DNA of 64,000 bases from positions 166,613 through 230,612 of the forward strand of contig NZ_FOVM01000007.1 of the NCBI RefSeq assembly GCF_900115155.1, in the 5' to 3' direction. The notes beneath the pieces were generated by a model. That model worked only from the letters and a program-made list of their open reading frames with translations. It did not search any database and was not told where the DNA came from. The position numbers and the translations under genes are program-made. This DNA comes from Mycetocola miduiensis (lineage in GTDB: Bacteria; Actinomycetota; Actinomycetes; Actinomycetales; Microbacteriaceae). Position 1 is the stretch's first letter, and the number at the start of each line of letters is the position of its first letter. Below, piece after piece: positions 19,824 through 28,873 of this stretch.

Positions 19824-19907
19824 TTTCTACACAGCGTAGAAACCTGTGTTCCCGAGCGTAGCGCAATAGTTCTACGGTTTGTAGAACTAGTTCTACTTTG
19901 CGTAGAA
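19824..19907. promoter_or_regulatory. Three BlaI/MecI-type operators between cydA and the repressor
   Basis: Three dyads of form TTCTAC-N5-GTAGAA lie between cydA and the divergent repressor gene. Site 1 is 19825-19841 with spacer ACAGC. Site 2 is 19868-19888 with spacer GGTTT; its arms extend to AGTTCTAC and GTAGAACT, giving 21 bp of perfect symmetry around the spacer. Site 3 is 19891-19907 with spacer TTTGC. Sites 2 and 3 are almost abutting, which would allow cooperative binding. Site 1 is only 19 bases from the cydA start and could block initiation. The half-site length and 5-bp spacer suit a winged-helix BlaI dimer. Control of both promoters by the adjacent repressor is inference. Confidence 0.85.
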
Positions 19908-19937
19908 AGTTGTTCGATAACGAGGTATCGTTGACGC

Positions 19938-20318
19938 ATGGCAACTCTGGGAGACCTTGAACGCGCGGTCATGGACGTGCTCTGGAGCACGGAGAACCCG
20001 CTCAGCGCGAACGATCTTCGTGATCGCCTCCACGCGAGCAACCGTGACGGGGCGAGGGACGTCGCCGTCACCACCGTTCTCACCGTGCTCTCACGTCTTG
20101 AGGGCAAAAACTTCGTCTCGCGGGACCGGTCGATGCGACCCCACCTGTACCGCTCAGTGACGACACGCGCTGAGCACACGGCCGGACTCATGCACGAGGT
20201 TCTCGGAACCGCGCCTGATCGTGAAGCAGCCCTCGCACGGTTCATCGGTTCTGTCTCGCCTGCGGAAGCACAGACTCTTCGGGAGCTGCTCGGCGCCTCG
20301 ACACCGACCGCCCGCTAA
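19938..20318 (+). CDS. BlaI/MecI/CopY family transcriptional repressor
   Basis: This 126-residue winged-helix protein has LGDLERAVMDVLW at the N-terminus, a recognition helix region (VAVTTVLTVLSRLEGKNFVSRDR, about 42-64) and a C-terminal dimer helix. These proteins repress beta-lactam resistance genes in Firmicutes; in mycobacteria the homologue is tied to respiratory genes such as the ATP synthase operon. Here it faces cydA across three matching dyads, so repression of the bd oxidase and of itself is the likely role. The M56 peptidase gene starts 24 bases after its stop. Confidence 0.92.
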   Translation: MATLGDLERAVMDVLWSTENPLSANDLRDRLHASNRDGARDVAVTTVLTVLSRLEGKNFVSRDRSMRPHLYRSVTTRAEHTAGLMHEVLGTAPDREAALARFIGSVSPAEAQTLRELLGASTPTAR

Positions 20319-20342
20319 GCAAGCCGACAGTAAACTCCGAGC

Positions 20343-21284
20343 GTGATGTTCTTCACCTCAGTGGTGCTGCTGTGCCTCGCCGTTCTTCTCGCGTGGCCCG
20401 TCCCGCTCCTTCTCGCTCGCGCACAGTGGCCGAGTCGCGCTCCAGGCACCGCCCTCGTCCTCTGGCAAGCCATCGCCCTCGCCGGCGGGCTTTCGATGAT
20501 CGGCGCTTTCGTGACATACGGGCTCATCCCGTTCGGACCGAACCTGCTGACGGCGCTCCGTGAGCTCGTCCGCCACCTGTTCGACGGGACACTTCCGGAT
20601 GACGCCAACCTCGGCCACATCTTCGCCCTGTGTATTGCCGTGCTCTTCACCGGCCACCTGCTTCTCAACCTGGCCTTGACCATTGCCAGAACCGAACGGC
20701 AGCGCAACCGGCACCTCTCCCTGGTCAACCTGTTGAGCGCCCCCATGCCAGGCCGCCCCGACACCAGGGTGCTCGATCACCCGGCGCCTGTCGCGTACTG
20801 CCTTCCCGGGATGACCCGGTCGGTCACGGTATTGTCCGAGGGTCTCGTCTCACTGCTCGACGCTGAGCAGTTGAAGGGCGTCATCGCCCACGAAAGGGCC
20901 CACCTCCGCCAGCAGCACCACCTCGTCCTCGTCGCATTCAAGTCGTGGCACAGCGCGCTGCCCTGGTTCCCGATTGCCAACCGGGCCGAGACCGCTGTCG
21001 GCCTGCTCGTCGAGATGCTCGCAGACGACCAGGCCCGCCGCGTCGTCGACGACACCACGCTCGCGACTGCGATCGCCCTTGTGGCATCCGAAGGGGCAGA
21101 TCGGCCAGACGGTTCGACCCTTGAGCACCTTCACGCAGGCGACACAGCCGAAGGCGTCGTCGGCAGCCGGATACAACGCCTCTTGTCGCCGCGCCCTCCG
21201 CTGTCCAACACCGCACGGGTCGCGGTACTCGTCGTTTCTGTCGCTCTCCTGCTCGTGCCGACCCTCCTTCTCATCGTCATCTGA
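20343..21284 (+). CDS. M56 family membrane metallopeptidase (BlaR1-like, no sensor domain)
   Basis: This 313-residue protein has about four membrane helices (near 5-25, 42-65, 93-118 and the C-terminal 290-312). The zinc motif HERAH is at 183-187. It is the usual partner of BlaI repressors and should cleave or inactivate the repressor when triggered. It lacks the extracellular penicillin-binding sensor of true BlaR1, so the signal is unlikely to be a beta-lactam. Start codons GTG 20343 and ATG 20346 are adjacent. The pair sits divergent to cydABDC. Confidence 0.9.
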   Translation: MMFFTSVVLLCLAVLLAWPVPLLLARAQWPSRAPGTALVLWQAIALAGGLSMIGAFVTYGLIPFGPNLLTALRELVRHLFDGTLPDDANLGHIFALCIAVLFTGHLLLNLALTIARTERQRNRHLSLVNLLSAPMPGRPDTRVLDHPAPVAYCLPGMTRSVTVLSEGLVSLLDAEQLKGVIAHERAHLRQQHHLVLVAFKSWHSALPWFPIANRAETAVGLLVEMLADDQARRVVDDTTLATAIALVASEGADRPDGSTLEHLHAGDTAEGVVGSRIQRLLSPRPPLSNTARVAVLVVSVALLLVPTLLLIVI

Positions 21285-21303
21285 TTCCCCTAGGCTCAGT
21301 GGG

Positions 21304-21978
21304 ATGAACGAGTTTCTGAGCTGGGTCCTCGACCTCGTTCAGGGCGTGGACCCAGTCCTCCGTACGGCGCTGGCAGGCCTCGCGATCCTGCTGGAGACAT
21401 CCGTGCTGGTCGGGCTGGTCGTTCCAGGCGACACCGTCGTCATTGTGGCGAGCACGGGCGTCGAAACCCCCGCGCAGTTCGTCTCGCTCATCGTTGTTGT
21501 CATCATTGGCGCGTTGATCGGCGAGAGCATTGGCTTCGCCCTCGGGCGATACTTCGGCCCGCGTATCCGTGACTCGCGGCTCGGTCGCCGCATCGGCCCG
21601 GTGCAGTGGCAGCGCGCGGAGAATTACCTCGACCGGCGCGGCGGGATCGCGGTGTTCATTTCGCGGTTCCTGCCCGTGCTTCACTCACTGATCCCGCTGA
21701 CCGTCGGCATGAGCAGCATGAGCTACCGAAAATTCATCTCGTGGACAGTGCCGGCCTGCGTGATCTGGGCCGTCCTGTACGTCTCGGTCGGCTCGGCCGC
21801 CGCCGGCACGTACCGGGAACTCGCGGATCAGTTGCACTACGCCGGATACCTGTTCGTGGGCATCATCGCCGGTTTCCTCGTCCTTGTTTTCGTGGCCAAG
21901 AAGTTGCTGCACCGGTCCCAGGAACGGCACATGGACCGCGCAGGTGACGGAGACGCGACCACGGTCGAGGACGAATAG
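21304..21978 (+). CDS. DedA/SNARE-associated family membrane protein
   Basis: Starting at ATG 21304, this 224-residue protein has the DedA core. It includes LLETSVLVGLVVPGDTVV with the conserved acidic residue, GESIGFALGRYFGPRI, and FISRFLPVLHSLIPLTVGMSSMSYRKF with its conserved arginine. DedA proteins act at the cytoplasmic membrane and include undecaprenyl-phosphate and phospholipid flippases. The reading frame extends upstream into the peptidase gene, but that part is a shadow. Only 19 bases separate it from the peptidase, so co-transcription is possible. Confidence 0.9.
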   Translation: MNEFLSWVLDLVQGVDPVLRTALAGLAILLETSVLVGLVVPGDTVVIVASTGVETPAQFVSLIVVVIIGALIGESIGFALGRYFGPRIRDSRLGRRIGPVQWQRAENYLDRRGGIAVFISRFLPVLHSLIPLTVGMSSMSYRKFISWTVPACVIWAVLYVSVGSAAAGTYRELADQLHYAGYLFVGIIAGFLVLVFVAKKLLHRSQERHMDRAGDGDATTVEDE

Positions 21979-22010
21979 ATCACCACCCGGGAATATCGGC
22001 ATGCCAGACT

Positions 22011-23063
22011 GTGAGGATGCGAACTCGCCAGCAGCCCGGTCCAGGTGGGTCGAAAACGGCCGTCACCCTCCACCGCGCAGCCCGGATCGACGATGCCTGG
22101 CTTGACTGGCGGGCTCGGCGCGGCCGCAAACGCGGAATGGTGGCGACGGTCATTCCGTTCACCGGTTACGGCTCCACCACTCTCCTCCGTGTCCTGGCTC
22201 GAGTCCTCCTGACCAAGCCGGATGCTCTGCCCGCCGCTGCCCCCTCACAGCGCGTGCGTGGGTGGCGCAGTTTCACGAGCATCCCGGTCGTGTACGCGTC
22301 GGTCACGGTCGTCGCCGGCGGCAAATCCTACGAAGTGCAGGCCGACCGCGGCGGAGTCGTCGACGCCGAAATCACGGTTTCGCTCGAACCCGGATGGCAG
22401 CAAATCACTCTTCGCAGTGAGGATTCGCGTCCGGTCGTCGCAAATGTTTTCATCGCCGATCCTTCGGTGCGCGTCGGCGTCATCTCCGACATCGACGACA
22501 CGGTCATGGTCACGGCACTCCCCCGGCCCCTTCTGGCTGCCTGGAACACTTTCGTACTCGACGAGCACGCCAGGACACCGGTGCCAGGCATGGCGGTGCT
22601 GCTCGAGCGCGTCGTGCGACGACAAGAGGGAACACCGATCATCTATCTGTCGACGGGCGCGTGGAATGTCGCTCCGACACTGTCGCGCTTCCTCCACCGG
22701 CACCTCTATCCGACCGGCCCCCTCCTCCTCACCGACTGGGGGCCCACCCACGATCGTTTCTTCCGCAGCGGACGTCAGCACAAGGCCGACAACCTGCGCC
22801 GACTGGCCGCCGAATTCCCCGACGTGCGCTGGCTGCTCGTCGGAGACGACGGCCAGCACGACGAAGAGATCTACGGCTCCTTCGCCGAAGAGCACCCGGA
22901 CAACGTCGCGGCCATCGCCATCCGTCAGCTGTCGGTTCCAGAAGCGGTGCTCGCCGGTGGTCGCTCGAAGGGCGAAGAACACGGCAAGACCACGGTGCCG
23001 TGGATCTACGCCCCCGACGGTGCCGGACTCCTCGAACAGCTGGAAGAGCTCGGCCTGGTCTAA
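22011..23063 (+). CDS. App1-type (DUF2183) phosphatase-domain protein
   Basis: This 350-residue protein has a C-terminal catalytic domain related to yeast phosphatidate phosphatase App1. The HAD-type nucleophile motif is SDIDDTVMVTALP (about 161-173), with YLSTGAWNV, LLLTDWGPT and LLVGDDGQHDEEIY as later motifs. The N-terminal part (about 20-150) forms a beta-rich lead domain. Substrate is unknown in bacteria; a lipid phosphate is plausible. The start is GTG 22011 or ATG 22017. The protein has no membrane segments. Confidence 0.88.
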   Translation: MRMRTRQQPGPGGSKTAVTLHRAARIDDAWLDWRARRGRKRGMVATVIPFTGYGSTTLLRVLARVLLTKPDALPAAAPSQRVRGWRSFTSIPVVYASVTVVAGGKSYEVQADRGGVVDAEITVSLEPGWQQITLRSEDSRPVVANVFIADPSVRVGVISDIDDTVMVTALPRPLLAAWNTFVLDEHARTPVPGMAVLLERVVRRQEGTPIIYLSTGAWNVAPTLSRFLHRHLYPTGPLLLTDWGPTHDRFFRSGRQHKADNLRRLAAEFPDVRWLLVGDDGQHDEEIYGSFAEEHPDNVAAIAIRQLSVPEAVLAGGRSKGEEHGKTTVPWIYAPDGAGLLEQLEELGLV

Positions 23064-23067
23064 CGGT

Positions 23068-23769
23068 TCAGTCCAGTTCGACAGGGGCGAGAAGTTGGGG
23101 CCCGTCGTTCTTCACACTGTTCACCGCTTTTGAGACCGGATAGTAGTGAAAGTCGTGCGCCACCTCGAACGAGCTGGAATCCAGAAGTGCGAGAGCGTCG
23201 TCGGGTGAGAGTTCCCCGCCCAGCCAGTCGTCGTACGTGTCCGGGGTGAGGCATGCGGGCATCCGGTCGTGGACCTCGCCGGGCGCGACATGGGCATCAC
23301 GGGTGATAATGGCCATCGAGAGCCGCCAACGGTCGGGGTCGTCGGATGCTTTGGACCGGTCGGGCCATGCCCGGACAATCCCTGCCATGGCGACGTCGGT
23401 TCCGGGGTGGTGGATGAAGTACGGCTGCTTGCCGTTCTCAGTCAGTTGCCACTCGTAATACCCGGCAGCGCTGACGATGCAGCGTGATGTAGCGAACGCT
23501 CCCTTGAAGAGACCGTTCGTGGCGACCGTTTCGATCCTCGCGTTGATGACGGGTTTGCCCCCGCCAAAGGTGGGTGAGCTGGGCGACACGATGCCCCAGC
23601 GCACCGATTCGAGTTGTCGTTTGCCCGCGTGTTCCCGAACGACCGGTACCTGGTCCGTCGGTGCGACGTTCCATGACGGTGTCCACTCCGGTGCCGGTCG
23701 CCCTGTCTCGGTCATGAACTCCCGAATGAGGTCGTCGGTTTCTTTGTCCATCGCAAATCTTCCGCACAT
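23068..23769 (-). CDS. SOS response-associated peptidase (SRAP, YedK/HMCES-like)
   Basis: From ATG 23769 this 233-residue protein begins MCGRFAM, exposing the catalytic Cys2 once Met1 is removed. Later SRAP motifs are WNVAPTDQVPVV, VRWGIVSP, INARIETV, CIVSAAGYYEW and DRMPACL. SRAP proteins form a covalent DNA-protein crosslink with abasic sites in single-stranded DNA, shielding them during replication. The open frame continues upstream to 24399 through the next gene, but the conserved MCGRF start is decisive. It ends five bases from the converging App1-like gene. Confidence 0.95.
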   Translation of the reverse strand: MCGRFAMDKETDDLIREFMTETGRPAPEWTPSWNVAPTDQVPVVREHAGKRQLESVRWGIVSPSSPTFGGGKPVINARIETVATNGLFKGAFATSRCIVSAAGYYEWQLTENGKQPYFIHHPGTDVAMAGIVRAWPDRSKASDDPDRWRLSMAIITRDAHVAPGEVHDRMPACLTPDTYDDWLGGELSPDDALALLDSSSFEVAHDFHYYPVSKAVNSVKNDGPQLLAPVELD

Positions 23770-23814
23770 GCTCTCATCCTGCCGCAGACCGCTGACAGCG
23801 GCCAGACTGGGAAC

Positions 23815-24714
23815 ATGGCACACGAATGGAAGCCGTCCGACATTGCGCGACTCCGACTCGTTGCGCAGCGAATTCATCAGCCGGGAAGGGCCGGTCCACT
23901 CGAAACCGTCACCGATCTCACGGCGATGCAGGGCCAGGACCTGCCGGGAGTGTTGTGGTCCATCGGGCTCCGCACCCCGGATGCGACCGAGGCGGATGTG
24001 CGCGCGGCATTCGACCGCGCCGAACTGGTGCGCAGCTGGCCGATGCGGGGCACTCTGCACGTGACGACCCCCGATGACGTGAGGATGATCCTGCCTCTCT
24101 CGAGGAACCGTCTCGTCACCTCGTTCGCAACGAGGCACAGGGAACTCGGGATCACCGCTGAGGATGTTGGAGCGCGATGAGGGATCGTCGAACTCGCGGT
24201 TCGTTACTTCACGAGCCATGGCCCCGCCACTGCGGCCGACTTCGCCTGGTGGGCGAACCTCACCCTCACCGACGTCAGGGCGGCGATCCGCGAGGCCGGA
24301 GATCGGTTGGGCGCTGTCACGGATGGCACGACGACCTGGCACGGGTCTGCCGACGTTCTCGCCCATGAACGACCGCTGCCCGGTGCGCGTGCCATCCACG
24401 CGTTGCCCGGCTTCGACGAGAACCTCCTCGGTTACGCTGACCGGTCTGCCGCCCTCGCCGCCGGGTATTCGCAGCTCATCGTCCCCGGCAACAACGGAAT
24501 GTTCAAGGCGACGGTGGTGGCCGGCGGCCGCGTGGTGGGAACGTGGACGCGCACGGAGAAGCCCTCAAGCATCCAGGTGAAAGCAGAATCGTTCGAGAAC
24601 CTGACCAAGAGCCACGAGGCAGGCCTCGCCCGGGCGATTGCGCGATACGGGCGGTTCAAGCAGAAGCGCGCGGAGCTGAGAGTCTCGAACGGGAGCGGCC
24701 CCGCGTCACGGTAG
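23815..24714 (+). pseudogene. Winged-helix (HTH_42, YcaQ/AlkZ-like) gene broken by an in-frame TGA
   Basis: Residues encoded at 23815-24177 (ARLRLVAQRIH start, MQGQDLPGVLWSIGLR) and at 24181-24714 (GIVELAVRYFTSHGPATA, HALPGFDENLLGY, VPGNNGMFKATVV) form one continuous HTH_42 protein in the same frame. The only interruption is a TGA at 24178-24180. Readthrough would give about 299 residues, the family's usual lower size. Members related to AlkZ/YcaQ are DNA glycosylases for alkyl or crosslink damage; many others are uncharacterised. A single base change explains the break, so either a recent nonsense mutation or a sequence error is possible. An internal restart is conceivable but would lack the first third. 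Confidence 0.82.
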
Positions 24715-24723
24715 CGTGGGAGA

Positions 24724-25779
24724 GTGAAACGCCTGCGAGCCCCGCGACTGCCGACGTTCCTCCGTGCTCCCAGCCGGGTTCCGCTGCTCCAGGTGGTCAA
24801 GACATCGGTCGCGACGGTGCTGGCGTGGGTGGTCGCAGTTTCCCTGCTCCCGTCCGAACTGCCCATCTTCGCTGCGATAGCGGCCCTGCTCGTCGTGCAG
24901 CCGAGTGTCAACCAGTCGTTCGGCAAAGCCGTCGAGCGCAGCGTCGGGGTGATCGCCGGTGTGGTCATCGCCACGCTCATCGGCCTGTTCGCGAGCAACC
25001 AGGCCTGGGTGATCCTGCTCGCCATCGTTGTGTCGATCTTCTTCGGCTGGGCATTCAGGCTTTCGCCCGGCTCGGCGAACCAGGTTCCCATCAGCGCCAT
25101 GCTGGTCCTGGCACTGGGTGCGACGACTCCCGGTTATGCCGTCGACCGCATCCTCGAAACGCTGATCGGCGCGGCGCTCGGCGTGATCATCAACGTGCTC
25201 ATTGTCCCGCCGGTCGCGCTCGGTCCAGCCGAGCGCGATGTGGGTCTCCTGACCTCGGAGCTCGCGGCGAGCCTTGAACGGCTCGCCACCGCGCTGACGG
25301 CTCCGCAGTCCCGGCAGCAGCTGGACGGACTCATGATCCAGGCACGGCTCCTCCGCCCGATGCGGGATGCCGCGGAGGCATCCGTTCGCAACGGCGAGGA
25401 GTCACTCACCCTCAACCCACGGAAGAGCGCCCACCGCACCAGACTGGAGTACACCCATCAGCTGCTCGCCCGACTCTCGCCGATGGTGACGAGGGTGATC
25501 GGCATGACTCGCGCGCTCCACGATCACTACGATGATTCCCTCGTCGAGGAACCGTCCATACACTCGATTGCCGGCGAACTACGGCGCGCCGCCCATGACC
25601 TTCGGTTGCTGGGACCCGTAAGTGCAAATCGCCCGGCAGACGAACCCACGCCCACGGCCGAGATACCGGTGCTCACCGCACCCCTCACCATCGCGCGCCC
25701 GCACCCGGAGCACTGGATGCTCATCGGGTCACTGATGGAAGACCTGCGCCGCATACACGAAGAGATCGTCGGAGACTGA
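24724..25779 (+). CDS. FUSC / aromatic acid exporter family membrane protein
   Basis: This 351-residue protein has about six membrane helices in its first 170 residues. It contains VVQPSVNQSFGKAVERSVGVIAGVV, typical of the FUSC/ArAE fold, followed by a cytoplasmic helical tail. The family includes aromatic acid and fusaric acid efflux proteins; substrate is unassigned here. The GTG start at 24724 follows the broken HTH_42 gene by nine bases. Its last codons and stop form one arm and the loop of a strong hairpin. Confidence 0.8.
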   Translation: MKRLRAPRLPTFLRAPSRVPLLQVVKTSVATVLAWVVAVSLLPSELPIFAAIAALLVVQPSVNQSFGKAVERSVGVIAGVVIATLIGLFASNQAWVILLAIVVSIFFGWAFRLSPGSANQVPISAMLVLALGATTPGYAVDRILETLIGAALGVIINVLIVPPVALGPAERDVGLLTSELAASLERLATALTAPQSRQQLDGLMIQARLLRPMRDAAEASVRNGEESLTLNPRKSAHRTRLEYTHQLLARLSPMVTRVIGMTRALHDHYDDSLVEEPSIHSIAGELRRAAHDLRLLGPVSANRPADEPTPTAEIPVLTAPLTIARPHPEHWMLIGSLMEDLRRIHEEIVGD

Positions 25780-25798
25780 GTCTCCGACGATCTCTTCG
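25758..25798. terminator. Bidirectional terminator with stop codon as loop
   Basis: A 19-bp perfect stem (arm GAAGAGATCGTCGGAGAC plus one flanking C-G pair) closes on a 3-base TGA loop. That TGA is the stop codon of the FUSC-type gene. It lies between that gene and the converging yceI-like gene, so it can serve both strands. Confidence 0.8.
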
Positions 25799-25815
25799 CG
25801 TCGCTGTGAGCGGGA

Positions 25816-26376
25816 TTACTCGCCGGCGTGCACTGCCTGCAGTTCGAGCGTGATGGTGACCTTTTCTCCAAGGAGAACACCACCGGTCTCGAGCGCGGCG
25901 TTGTAGTTCAGGCCGAAGTCTTCACGGTTGATGACGGCCTTGGCTGTTGCGCCGCCCTTGTAGTTGCCGTAGGGGTCCTGACCGAAGCCACCGAATTCGA
26001 AGTCGAAGGTGACCGGCTTGGTGATGCCCTTGATCGTGAGGTTTCCGTCGACCTTGAAGTCGTCGCCCTCCTGGCGGACACCGGTCGAGACGAAGTCGAT
26101 GGTCGGGTAGGTCGGCGCGTCGAAGAAGTCACCGGTGCGCAGGTGGCCATCGCGGTTGGGCTCGTTGGTGTTGATGGAGGCAACCTCGGCGGATGCCGTG
26201 ACGCTCGAGTCGAGGGGGTTCTGACCGGTCACGAACGTGGCCGAGAACTTCTCGAATGTTCCCTTCACCTTGCTGATCATGATGTGGCGGATGCTGAAGC
26301 CAACCTCGCTGTGGGTGGGGTCGATGGTCCAGGTTCCAGCCTTGTAGCCGGGGATCGAGGTCGCGGTCAAAGTCAT
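25816..26376 (-). CDS. YceI family lipid-binding protein
   Basis: This 186-residue protein has the YceI lipocalin-like pattern: GTWTIDPTHSEVGFSIRHIMISKVKGTF, then DFFDAPTYPTIDF and GNLTIKGITKPVTFDFEF. YceI proteins bind isoprenoid-type lipids. No signal peptide is present, so this copy is cytoplasmic, as in many actinobacteria. The start is ATG 26376 with an upstream AAGGAG site. The terminator at 25758-25798 lies after it. Confidence 0.93.
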   Translation of the reverse strand: MTLTATSIPGYKAGTWTIDPTHSEVGFSIRHIMISKVKGTFEKFSATFVTGQNPLDSSVTASAEVASINTNEPNRDGHLRTGDFFDAPTYPTIDFVSTGVRQEGDDFKVDGNLTIKGITKPVTFDFEFGGFGQDPYGNYKGGATAKAVINREDFGLNYNAALETGGVLLGEKVTITLELQAVHAGE

Positions 26377-26501
26377 GTGTGCTCCTTCATGGGGCGTTTG
26401 GGTTGTGGCGCATGCGCGCTATGTCGATTCAAACGTATGCAGTGTGGATCGTATTCCCACTCTCAGAATGATCGTGGCGGGGTCAGCGTAGCGGGTCAGG
26501 G

Positions 26502-27707
26502 TTAACTGCCGATCCCGAAGCGCGCGACCAGCAATTTCAGCGCGGCATCGTCGATCTGTTGCGGGGATATCCGCCCGGCGTCGATGGCGTGTCCGATCTC
26601 GGCGATCAGCACAGCGGGATCGACTCCGTCGACGGCCGGCGAGGACCCGAGAACGAAGAGCAGCATCGTCGTCCCGGCGGCAAGGGCACGGATGGCGTTC
26701 TCCGACACGTTCTGGTACTCCGGCAGGCCCGTGTTCCTCAACATCAGGATGTCGTCGGTGATGGTGATGCCGTCGAAGCCGAGCTCGTCGCGGAGGATCG
26801 AATGCCAGACTCGAGAGAGGGACGCGGGAACGGGATCGACGCTGCGGTAGTCGAGGTGCCCGAACATGACGATCTGGGCGCCTGCCACGATGCCTGCGGA
26901 GAACGGCGGGGCCTCCGCCGCCCTCCACTCGTCGAGGGTCATATCGGTTGCGGGAACGACCGTGTGAGAGTCGCCAGGGGCGGCGCCATGTCCGGGAAAG
27001 TGCTTGAGGGTCGAGAGCACCAGGCCTCGCTCCCCCGTCACCGCCGCGGCGACGCGTTCGGCAGACGATTCGGGCGTCGTGCCGAGTGCCCTCCTGTAGA
27101 TGAACGAGCCTGGGTCGTCGGTCACGTCGGCGATGATGCCGAAGTTCAGCGAGATGCCCGACCGCGCAAGAAGGTCCGCGCGCAGATGGAACGCCTGTTC
27201 GGTCTCGGCCGCTGGGAGGTTCTTGAGGGTTACCGATGACGGCCATTCATCGGACCGGATCCGGCGGACGTCACCCCCTTCCTGATCGGTGCCGATGAGG
27301 AGCGGAAAGCGGATGTCCGGGCTTACCGCGGCGGCGAGGGCGGCAGTTTCTTCAGGAGTGCCTGCAATGTTATCGCCCATGAAGATGAGCCCACCCGGCT
27401 GGTAAGTGTCGACGAAGCTGCGCAACGCGGCCGCATCCGTTCCAGGCACGTGGAGCATGAGCAGGCTGGCGATCTTCTGATCCCGCGTCATGGCCGAAAG
27501 CTGCTTCGTGGCGGCGACCTCAGCCGGGCTGGCTGTCGGCACCGGGGACCTCGTGGCTGTCGACCGCGGTACCGGTGTCTGCGGCACGGATGTCGCGGTG
27601 CCCGAAGTCGGGGAACTCGTACCCACCGCACAAGCGGAGAGAGAAATGAGGATCAGAACGGCGGTGGCCAGACGAGCGGAACGCCGCCGCGAATGCCGGA
27701 TCATCAT
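26502..27707 (-). CDS. Glycoside hydrolase family 3 lipoprotein (NagZ-like)
   Basis: This 401-residue protein has a basic signal and a lipobox LISLSAC (Cys26), then a Ser/Thr/Pro linker and a GH3 barrel. Motifs include GTDQEGGDVRRI, STLKHFPGHG with the catalytic His of bacterial beta-N-acetylglucosaminidases, and GITITDDILM with the Asp nucleophile. It probably trims N-acetylglucosamine from peptidoglycan or its fragments at the cell surface. The domain is single, without the C-terminal sandwich of large GH3 enzymes. Confidence 0.9.
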   Translation of the reverse strand: MMIRHSRRRSARLATAVLILISLSACAVGTSSPTSGTATSVPQTPVPRSTATRSPVPTASPAEVAATKQLSAMTRDQKIASLLMLHVPGTDAAALRSFVDTYQPGGLIFMGDNIAGTPEETAALAAAVSPDIRFPLLIGTDQEGGDVRRIRSDEWPSSVTLKNLPAAETEQAFHLRADLLARSGISLNFGIIADVTDDPGSFIYRRALGTTPESSAERVAAAVTGERGLVLSTLKHFPGHGAAPGDSHTVVPATDMTLDEWRAAEAPPFSAGIVAGAQIVMFGHLDYRSVDPVPASLSRVWHSILRDELGFDGITITDDILMLRNTGLPEYQNVSENAIRALAAGTTMLLFVLGSSPAVDGVDPAVLIAEIGHAIDAGRISPQQIDDAALKLLVARFGIGS

Positions 27708-27733
27708 GCCAGCCTACGGATCGCAGCTTGGCC

Positions 27734-28774
27734 TCAGCCGGGAACGATGAGGGTGACACCGGCGGTGTTGCGGGCGTTGGCGAGATCGATCATCGCCTCA
27801 GGCGCTTCCTCCAGGCCGATGCGCCTGGTGATCAATTCCTCAGGGCGGAGCCTCCCAGACGCAATAATGTCCAGCATCCCCGGGTAATGCCGTGCGGCCA
27901 TCCCATGGCTGCCGAGAACCGTCAGCTCACCGGCAATAATCTCGGCCATCGGCATCCGCGGATCCGAAGAGAACAACCCGATCTGCACGTGCCTGCCCCG
28001 CCGGGCAAGGGAACGGATGGCGACGGCCGTCGTGTTCTCCCGCCCGAGCGCTTCTACCGACACTCCCGCGCCACCTCCAGTCAAGTCCCTGACTGCTGCG
28101 ACGACCTCCGCATCCGTCAGTCCGCCGGAGTCGATCACGTGCTCGGCACCGGATGCCGTCGCGAGCGCAAGTGCCTCGCCTGACACGTCGACACCGATCA
28201 CGCGCGCACCCAGCGCGGCCGCGATCATGACGGCGCTCAGTCCGACGCCACCGCAGCCGACGACAACGACCCATTCGTCTGCCTGGACGTGTGCCTGACC
28301 GACCAGTCCGCGGAACGAGGTGGCGAACCGGCATCCGAGGATCGCTGCCGCCCCGGGGTCGAGAGCGTCTGGAACGGGAATCACATTGAGTTCGGCATTT
28401 CGGATGAGTACATATTCGGCGAATGAGCCCCAGTGAGTGAAACCGGGTTGGGTCTGGTTGCGACACACCTGGCCGTTGCCGCTCTCGCACTCGGGGCAAG
28501 AGCCGCAGGCGCAGACGAACGGAACGGTCACCCGCTGTCCGACGCGGAGCTCAGTCACCCCTGCGCCACGTTCAGCGATCCGACCCACGAGTTCGTGACC
28601 CGGCACGTGCGGAAGGCGGATGCCGGGGTCGTGACCGGCCCACGCATGAAGGTCACTGCGGCACAGACCGGTCGCGAGAACCTGAACGACGACGTCCCCG
28701 TCCCCGGCCTGCGGTCGGGCGACATCAACGACGCGGGGTTCTCCCCCGAAGGACTCGTACAGAACGGCACGCAT
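27734..28774 (-). CDS. Zinc-dependent alcohol dehydrogenase
   Basis: From ATG 28774 this 346-residue MDR enzyme shows catalytic zinc ligands in GLCRSDLH and PGHELVG. The structural-zinc cysteines are CACGSCPECESGNGQVC. A Rossmann motif VVVGCGGVGLSA binds NAD(P), followed by VIGVDVSGEALALA. The long frame upstream is a shadow of the divergent TRIC gene. Substrate cannot be read from the sequence. The start lies 100 bases from the divergent gene. Confidence 0.93.
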   Translation of the reverse strand: MRAVLYESFGGEPRVVDVARPQAGDGDVVVQVLATGLCRSDLHAWAGHDPGIRLPHVPGHELVGRIAERGAGVTELRVGQRVTVPFVCACGSCPECESGNGQVCRNQTQPGFTHWGSFAEYVLIRNAELNVIPVPDALDPGAAAILGCRFATSFRGLVGQAHVQADEWVVVVGCGGVGLSAVMIAAALGARVIGVDVSGEALALATASGAEHVIDSGGLTDAEVVAAVRDLTGGGAGVSVEALGRENTTAVAIRSLARRGRHVQIGLFSSDPRMPMAEIIAGELTVLGSHGMAARHYPGMLDIIASGRLRPEELITRRIGLEEAPEAMIDLANARNTAGVTLIVPG

Positions 28775-28873
28775 CAGGCCAGTATCCCGCAGCCGCGCGG
28801 TTCGAGCCTCCATTACGCTGGAACGGCGCGAGAACGAGTTCCCGCAATCGCGCCGATAACCCGAGGGGCTCGA

